Shown piece after piece: positions 14,184 through 18,484 of a stretch of 18,484 bases of DNA. The notes beneath the pieces were generated by a model that did not search any database, was not told where the DNA came from, and saw only the letters and a list, made by a program, of their open reading frames with translations. The position numbers and the translations under genes are program-made. This stretch comes from ZLKRG08 sp964565165 (GTDB taxonomy: Bacteria > Actinomycetota > Actinomycetes > Nanopelagicales > Nanopelagicaceae), in the NCBI GenBank assembly GCA_964565165.1, contig CAZMDJ010000014.1:1-18484 (forward strand), in the 5' to 3' direction. The first letter of the stretch is position 1. Each line of letters opens with the position of its first letter.

Positions 14184-15497
14184 CTAAATATCCAAGTGCA
14201 GTAAATCTTCGAAGGTCTCGCGTCTAACAATCACTTTTGCAGCGCCATTTCGCACCGCGATCACAGGTGGGCGTGGCACATGGTTGTAATTATTCGCCAT
14301 GCTTCGGTTATAGGCGCCAGTTGCTGGAATCGCCAATAAATCTCCAGGAGCAACATCTGAAGGTAGATCAATATCGCGAATCAAAATATCGCCAGTTTCG
14401 CAATGCTTTCCAACTAAACGTGACGCTTCTGGAAGTGCATTAGAGGTGCGATTAGCTAAATGTGCTTCATAAATCGCACCATATAGACCTGGACGAATAT
14501 TGTCTGACATTCCGCCATCAACAGAGATGTAATTGCGAGTGCCGTTATCTAATTGCACCTGCTTTGTAGTACCAACTTCATAAAGCGTAAACATTGTTGG
14601 ACCAACAATTGATCGACCAGGTTCAATAGCAACTTTTGGCACTTTTAAATTGCGAGCAGCGCAACCTTCGACAACTGCATCTTTAATCTGCGCAACTGCA
14701 TCTTCGATTGCAAGAGGTGCATCTTCAGATGTGTAAACAATTCCGAAGCCACCACCGAAATCAACATCTGGAAGTTCGAGATCAAATTCGTCGCGATAGC
14801 GCGCCATGAAATCAAGCATGCGATCAATAGTTAATCGGTGGCCGTCCATATTGAAAATCTGCGAACCGATATGTGCATGTACCCCGCGGAAATCTAATTC
14901 GCGATACTTTGAAATCTCTTTTACTGCTTCCCATGCCATACCGCTTGAAATTGAGAGACCAAACTTCACATCTGTATGCGCAGTCGCAATTGCTTCAATT
15001 GTGTGTGCTTCAACGCCAGGGTTTAGGCGGATCATTACCGATTGTGTTTTGCCGTGTTTCTTTGCGGCTTCTGCAACTCGAGGAATTTCCTGAAGCGAGT
15101 CAATAACAATGTTGCCTACGCCAACTTCAACTGCGCGATTGATTTCCGCTAAAGATTTATTGTTTCCATGTACTTGAATACGGTGCGCTGGAAAATTAAC
15201 AGATAGAGCTACTTCAAGCTCTCCGCCAGTTGCCACATCCATACCCATGCCAAGCTCTTCGCACCAACGCGCAACTTGCTTGCAGGTAAATGCTTTTGAT
15301 GCGTAATAAACAATTGATGAATCAAATGATTTTTCCATTGCTTTAACAAAGCCCCAAGCGCGTGCTTTGAAATCATCTTCATCAAGAATGAATGCAGGTG
15401 TTCCGTATTCGCGCGCTAAATCGGTTGCAGTCATTCCTGCAACAGTTAGTTGGCCGTTTTCAAACTTTACGTTTGATGCCCATGCGCTATGTGTCAT
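14184..15497 (-). CDS. lysA: diaminopimelate decarboxylase
   Basis: PLP enzyme of the alanine-racemase fold that decarboxylates meso-diaminopimelate to lysine, the last step of lysine synthesis. The 437-aa product has the PLP lysine Lys68 in YYASKAFTC, the HIGSQI motif, the phosphate-binding GGGFGI, EPGRSIVG and the catalytic CETGDIL near the C-terminus. It also carries the AIPATGAYNRSMANNYNHVPRPP stretch typical of the family, in two conserved parts. The ATG at 15497 shares one base with the argS stop (TAATG) and has GGAG 8 nt upstream. It is followed by hom after about 33 nt. Its place between argS and hom equals that of Rv1293 in M. tuberculosis. Confidence 0.97.
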   Translation of the reverse strand: MTHSAWASNVKFENGQLTVAGMTATDLAREYGTPAFILDEDDFKARAWGFVKAMEKSFDSSIVYYASKAFTCKQVARWCEELGMGMDVATGGELEVALSVNFPAHRIQVHGNNKSLAEINRAVEVGVGNIVIDSLQEIPRVAEAAKKHGKTQSVMIRLNPGVEAHTIEAIATAHTDVKFGLSISSGMAWEAVKEISKYRELDFRGVHAHIGSQIFNMDGHRLTIDRMLDFMARYRDEFDLELPDVDFGGGFGIVYTSEDAPLAIEDAVAQIKDAVVEGCAARNLKVPKVAIEPGRSIVGPTMFTLYEVGTTKQVQLDNGTRNYISVDGGMSDNIRPGLYGAIYEAHLANRTSNALPEASRLVGKHCETGDILIRDIDLPSDVAPGDLLAIPATGAYNRSMANNYNHVPRPPVIAVRNGAAKVIVRRETFEDLLHLDI

Positions 15498-17137
15498 TAC
15501 ATTCTCTCCGGCGCGCTAACGCCTAATAATGTGAGCCCATTGTCTAACACTTGGCGAGTTGCTGCACATAGATTTACGCGAGCAACATGTACATCGCTTG
15601 CTGCTTCATCGCCCATTGGCAAAACGCGGCAATCTGCATAGAAGCGGTGATAAACACCTGCAAGTTCTTCTAGGTAACGAGCAATACGGTGCGCTTCGCG
15701 AAGTTCTGCGGCGGTATTAACCACGATTGGGAAATCAGAGAGCGCACCCATTAATTCAATTTCGCGCTCATGTGTCAGTTCGGAAGTATTAAAAGATCCG
15801 ACTTTCATACCCAACTCTTCGGCATTACGAAGTAGCGCTGCAATACGAGCATGCGCATATTGAACGTAATAAACCGGATTGTCATTGGTGCGTGACTTTA
15901 GAACTTCAACATCCATAACCATTGGTGAATCTGTTGGGTAACGAAGCAAGGTGTAGCGCGCTGCATCTACGCCAACTTCTTCAACAATATCTTCTAAGGT
16001 AATAATGGTTCCGGCGCGCTTTGAAAGCTTAACTTCCTCGCCGTTCTTCATAATCTTTACCATCTGGCCAATAAGTACTTCGACATTATCTGGATTGTCG
16101 TTATTGCACTGCGCAACAGCCTTTAAACGGCCTACATATCCGTGGTGATCAGCGCCTAATAAGTAGATGCAGATATCAAAACCACGTTCGCGCTTATTGA
16201 TGTAATAAGCGGTATCAGAAGTGAAATATGTATAAGTGCCATCTGCTTTAAGAAGTACACGATCTTTATCATCGCCAAAGTCAGTTGTTCGTAACCAAGT
16301 AGCGCCATCTGCTTCGAAGACATGGCCCTTCTTCTTTAATTCATCTAAGCCGTGTTCGACTGCTCCACTTTCATGAAGCGAGCGCTCTGAAAACCAGACA
16401 TCGAATTCGGTGTTGAAAGTTTTTAATACGCGTTGTTGATCTCCAAGTTGCCAGGTATATGCGCGTTCGCGAAATTCAAATCTCTGCTCATCTTCTGGAA
16501 GTTCAAGAATTCCGGCATCTTGTTCGATTAAATGTGCAGCAATATCTTTGATGTATTCGCCTTGATACCCATCTTCAGGAATAGGCTTGCCAAGGGCTGC
16601 AGCGCGAACAGATTCTCCGAAAAGATCCATCTGAACACCGCGATCGTTAATATAAAACTCGCGAGTTACATTTGCACCTGCCGCCGAAAGAATTCGCGCA
16701 ATTACATCGCCGACTGCAGCCCAACGGGTATGACCTAAATGAAGTGGACCGGTTGGGTTGGCGCTAATAAACTCAACGTTAAAGTTTTTGCCGGCAAGTG
16801 AAGTGCCATTTCCGTAGCTCTTACCTGCCTTATTAATTGTGTTAACAAGTTCGGCTTGGCTTGCACGGTTAAGTGTGAAGTTAATAAATCCAGGGCCAGC
16901 GATATCTACTTTGGAAATATTCGGTTCGGCAGAGAGCGCTGTCTGAAGCGCAGTTGCGATTTCACGAGGAGGCTTGCCCGCTAACTTAGTTAGCTGCAGC
17001 GCAATAGAAGATGCGTAATCTCCATGGTCACGATTCTTAGGGCGTTCTAATGGGATCTCCCCATCGAACTGGATATTTAGGGCTTCACTAATAGCGGCGC
17101 GAATCTGCGCAATCAGCTGATCTTGAGGTGAAGACAT
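15497..17137 (-). CDS. argS: arginyl-tRNA synthetase
   Basis: Class I aminoacyl-tRNA synthetase that loads arginine on tRNA-Arg. The 546-aa product has the N-terminal Arg-S additional domain (1-90), the HIGH-type motif ANPTGPLHLGH (126-136), YINDRGVQMDLFGES, YLLGADHHGYVGRLKA, and the KMSKS counterpart KLSKRAG (370-376). The C-terminal DALR anticodon-binding domain starts near PVYYVQYAHARI and ends LLGVSAPERM. Length is normal. The ATG at 17137 has no ribosome site; a TAGACT -10 element ends exactly 6 nt upstream, which points to a leaderless mRNA (separate entry). It is the first gene of the run through lysA, coupled by TAATG. Confidence 0.97.
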   Translation of the reverse strand: MSSPQDQLIAQIRAAISEALNIQFDGEIPLERPKNRDHGDYASSIALQLTKLAGKPPREIATALQTALSAEPNISKVDIAGPGFINFTLNRASQAELVNTINKAGKSYGNGTSLAGKNFNVEFISANPTGPLHLGHTRWAAVGDVIARILSAAGANVTREFYINDRGVQMDLFGESVRAAALGKPIPEDGYQGEYIKDIAAHLIEQDAGILELPEDEQRFEFRERAYTWQLGDQQRVLKTFNTEFDVWFSERSLHESGAVEHGLDELKKKGHVFEADGATWLRTTDFGDDKDRVLLKADGTYTYFTSDTAYYINKRERGFDICIYLLGADHHGYVGRLKAVAQCNNDNPDNVEVLIGQMVKIMKNGEEVKLSKRAGTIITLEDIVEEVGVDAARYTLLRYPTDSPMVMDVEVLKSRTNDNPVYYVQYAHARIAALLRNAEELGMKVGSFNTSELTHEREIELMGALSDFPIVVNTAAELREAHRIARYLEELAGVYHRFYADCRVLPMGDEAASDVHVARVNLCAATRQVLDNGLTLLGVSAPERM

Positions 17138-17149
17138 TTGCTTAGTCTA
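17138..17149 (-). promoter_or_regulatory. probable leaderless promoter (-10 element) of argS
   Basis: TAGACT (17149-17144 on the minus strand) is followed by AAGCAA and the argS ATG, so the A of ATG falls at the expected +1. There is no Shine-Dalgarno sequence. The region upstream at 16-18 nt has no strong -35 match, as is common for such promoters in Actinobacteria. It opens the argS-lysA-hom-thrC-thrB run and is divergent to the tRNA-Leu promoter. Confidence 0.65.
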
Positions 17150-17174
17150 ACTTGAAGCGCAAAATTAACCGGAT

Positions 17175-17203
17175 TTGGAAAAGTTACGCCTACAAACTAA
17201 CCT
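17175..17203 (+). promoter_or_regulatory. promoter of tRNA-Leu
   Basis: A TTGGAA -35 (17175-17180), 17-nt spacing and TAACCT -10 (17198-17203) stand before the tRNA, which starts 25 nt beyond the -10. The layout is that of a normal sigma-70-type promoter with a short 5' leader to be removed by RNase P. Confidence 0.65.
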
Positions 17204-17228
17204 TCTCCCGTTCCTTATGGAATCACTC

Positions 17229-17312
17229 GCGGGAGTGGTGAAATGGCAGACACGCAGGTCTTAGGAACCTGTGCTTTACGGCGTGTGGGTTCAAGTCCCA
17301 CCTTCCGCACCA
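17229..17312 (+). tRNA. tRNA-Leu (anticodon UAG)
   Basis: The sequence folds as a class II tRNA of 84 nt including an encoded CCA. The acceptor stem GCGGGAG (17229-17235) pairs with CTTCCGC (17302-17308) with one G-U. The anticodon stem CAGGT/ACCTG holds the loop CTTAGGA with anticodon TAG, reading CUA and, by wobble, other CUN codons. A long variable arm follows, and the T arm is GTGGG-TTCAAGT-CCCAC. The discriminator is A (17309), followed by CCA (17310-17312). It is the only plus-strand gene; it has its own promoter and a terminator that lies within the convergent arsC. Confidence 0.96.
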
Positions 17313-17320
17313 GCAGTTAG

Positions 17321-17707
17321 TTACAAACTAGAGAGTAGATCTTCTACTCTCTTTTTTATTTCATCTCTAATAACTCGAACTGGTTCGATTCCCTGTCCTG
17401 CAGGATCATCAAGCTGCCAATCGTCATATCGCTTACCTGGATAGAACTTGCAGGTATCGCCACAACCCATAGTGATTACAACATCTGATGCAATCACCGC
17501 TTCATCTGTCAGAATCTTTGGAGTGTTATTTGCGATATCGATTCCGACTTCTGCCATTGCTTCAACTGCAACAGGATTAATCGAATCCTTAGGTGCACTT
17601 CCGGCTGAGAGCACTTCAACTTTGCCAGCGCCTAGTGTCTGCATGAAACCAGCTGCCATCTGAGAGCGACCTGCATTATGAACACATACAAAAAGGACGG
17701 TTTTCAT
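17321..17707 (-). CDS. arsC: arsenate reductase / arsenate-mycothiol transferase-like (LMW phosphatase fold)
   Basis: Low-molecular-weight phosphatase-fold protein of 128 aa, probably reducing arsenate to arsenite. The P-loop is CVHNAGRSQMA (8-18), with catalytic Cys8 and Arg14. Two further cysteines, Cys82 and Cys86, lie in MGCGDTCKFYPG, followed by WQLDDPAGQ (97-105), where the conserved Asp of the DP motif acts as general acid. This CGDTC and DDPAGQG form resembles actinobacterial ArsC, which uses mycothiol and mycoredoxin; the thioredoxin-linked type is an alternative. The ATG at 17707 follows the permease stop directly (TAA-ATG), so both are one unit. Its 3' end overlaps the tRNA-Leu terminator. 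No ArsR or ArsB gene is in view. Confidence 0.88.
   Translation of the reverse strand: MKTVLFVCVHNAGRSQMAAGFMQTLGAGKVEVLSAGSAPKDSINPVAVEAMAEVGIDIANNTPKILTDEAVIASDVVITMGCGDTCKFYPGKRYDDWQLDDPAGQGIEPVRVIRDEIKKRVEDLLSSL
17330..17357 (+). terminator. intrinsic terminator of tRNA-Leu, inside the arsC coding end
   Basis: AGAGAGTAGA (17330-17339) pairs perfectly with TCTACTCTCT (17343-17352) around a 3-nt loop, followed by a run of T to 17357. It starts 18 nt after the tRNA CCA. The same bases encode the last dozen or so residues of ArsC on the other strand (KKRVEDLLS). On the minus strand no U-tract follows, so it acts only for the tRNA. Confidence 0.85.
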
Positions 17708-18484
17708 TTACCCCACCAATAAATTGAAGGCAATACCGACGACAACAATTCCGATTGCAACAGTTGCAAAGTAGAGCGTAAGAAGCTTTGGCTTCATGAC
17801 GCTACGTAGCAACATTGCTTCAGGTAAAGATAATCCGGTGACCGCCATTGCAAAGGCAAGGAGTGTGCCCATAGGCATGCCCTTCTCTGCCAAAGCGCTA
17901 ATTACCGGAACTACAGTTGCGATTCCAGAATAAAGCGGCATACCAACCAAAACAGCGACTAATACGCCAATTACTGGACCATAAGAATCAAGTTTTTCGA
18001 TTACTGAAATTGGTAAGTAGCCATGAATTACGGCGCCAGCGCCCACACCAATTAATACATAAATCCAAGTCTTTGAAACAGTTTCTTTAGCTTCGTCGAC
18101 TGCTGCATTTAGACGCTGCGCAGTTGTTGGGCGAACTTTTACTCCATCTTCGGTAACCATATTTAATAAATTTCGCGCTGGAAGAATTGCTGTTAACTCT
18201 GGTTTTGCAAAACGACGAAGTGCGATTCCAGCAATCACTGCAATAGCGAAACCGGCTGCTGCATAAGCACCGGCAATAGCCCAACCAGACCAAGTCGCAA
18301 GCATTACTACTGCAATTTCATTTACTAAAGGACTGGCGACTAAGAACGAGATCGCCTGACTTACTGGAACTCCTGATCGCACAAAACCGGTAAATACCGG
18401 AACCGCGCTGCATGAACAGAATGGCGTCGCAACACCGATGCCAGCTGCGATTCCGTGTCCTTTGAAGGTATTGATCTTGCTCAT
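17708..18484 (-). CDS. ArsP/DUF318-type permease, partial (start beyond the window)
   Basis: Multi-helix membrane protein; 258 residues are visible. The signature TPFCSCSAVPVFTGF (20-34), with the CxC pair Cys23/Cys25, marks the ArsP_1 (UPF0718) permeases, some of which export organoarsenicals. LVASPLVNE (48-56) and a second, similar half with GMPLYSGIATVVP are also typical. A cytoplasmic loop lies near 93-135. The first codon seen is an ATG at the very edge of the window, but family members have about 70-90 residues with two more helices before the CxC motif, so this Met is probably internal and the true start lies outside. The tight link with arsC supports arsenic or metalloid efflux; the substrate is inferred. 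Confidence 0.82.
   Translation of the reverse strand: MSKINTFKGHGIAAGIGVATPFCSCSAVPVFTGFVRSGVPVSQAISFLVASPLVNEIAVVMLATWSGWAIAGAYAAAGFAIAVIAGIALRRFAKPELTAILPARNLLNMVTEDGVKVRPTTAQRLNAAVDEAKETVSKTWIYVLIGVGAGAVIHGYLPISVIEKLDSYGPVIGVLVAVLVGMPLYSGIATVVPVISALAEKGMPMGTLLAFAMAVTGLSLPEAMLLRSVMKPKLLTLYFATVAIGIVVVGIAFNLLVG

Noticed and set aside
17229..18484. tRNA-Leu as an integration site bringing in the ars genes
   Set aside because: I see no integrase and no repeat of the tRNA 3' end in the visible 1.2 kb, and the base composition looks the same as the neighbours.
1..18484. CRISPR arrays, insertion sequences or prophage genes
   Set aside because: No regularly spaced repeats, transposase, integrase or terminal inverted repeats were seen on either strand.

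Overview
The window is a stretch of actinobacterial core chromosome, probably from a small-genome freshwater actinobacterium of the acI / Nanopelagicales type. The gene order is the main evidence. Read along the minus strand it runs argS-lysA-hom-thrC-thrB-rho-rpmE-prfA-prmC-sua5-glyA-wecA-atpI-atpZ-atpB-atpE-atpF-atpH-atpA, which is essentially the order in Mycobacterium (argS to the atp operon), with glyA between sua5 and wecA. The long Arg/Asp/Asn-rich insert in Rho, the long delta subunit (276 aa) and the mycothiol-type ArsC also fit Actinobacteria. Base composition looks moderate (mid-40s % G+C by eye, not counted), and genes are tightly packed with 1- and 4-nt overlaps. The lineage call is inference. 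A 100-N block in prfA shows the sequence is a scaffold with an unfilled gap.

Layout. 1-3639: F1Fo ATP synthase genes atpA (5' part only), atpH, atpF, atpE, atpB, plus the small assembly gene atpZ; 3641-4051 atpI; 4044-5123 the WecA/Rfe-type polyprenyl-phosphate sugar-1-phosphate transferase; 5143-6405 glyA; 6402-7004 a YrdC/Sua5-family gene whose catalytic residues look degraded; 7004-7837 prmC; 7837-8771 prfA, broken by the gap; 8852-9064 rpmE; 9184-10731 rho; 10849-14150 the threonine genes thrB, thrC, hom; 14184-15497 lysA; 15497-17137 argS. All are on the minus strand. tRNA-Leu(UAG) at 17229-17312 is the only plus-strand gene. Beyond it are arsC and a partial ArsP-type permease, again on the minus strand.

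How the genes work together. hom, thrC and thrB convert aspartate semialdehyde to threonine, and lysA completes lysine synthesis from the same branch point. GlyA links serine and glycine to folate. RF1 (prfA) is methylated by PrmC, encoded next to it and translationally coupled. WecA starts polyprenyl-linked glycan assembly. The atp genes build the proton-driven ATP synthase. ArsC and the ArsP-like permease form a probable arsenic or metalloid handling pair.

No wholly new system is visible: this is mostly ordinary housekeeping DNA. The points worth a second look are the YrdC/Sua5 homologue that has lost its KxR and SxN signatures, probable leaderless promoters at argS, wecA and perhaps glyA, structured 5' leaders before rpmE, rho and atpB, a tRNA terminator lying inside the arsC reading frame, and the mis-sized gap in prfA.
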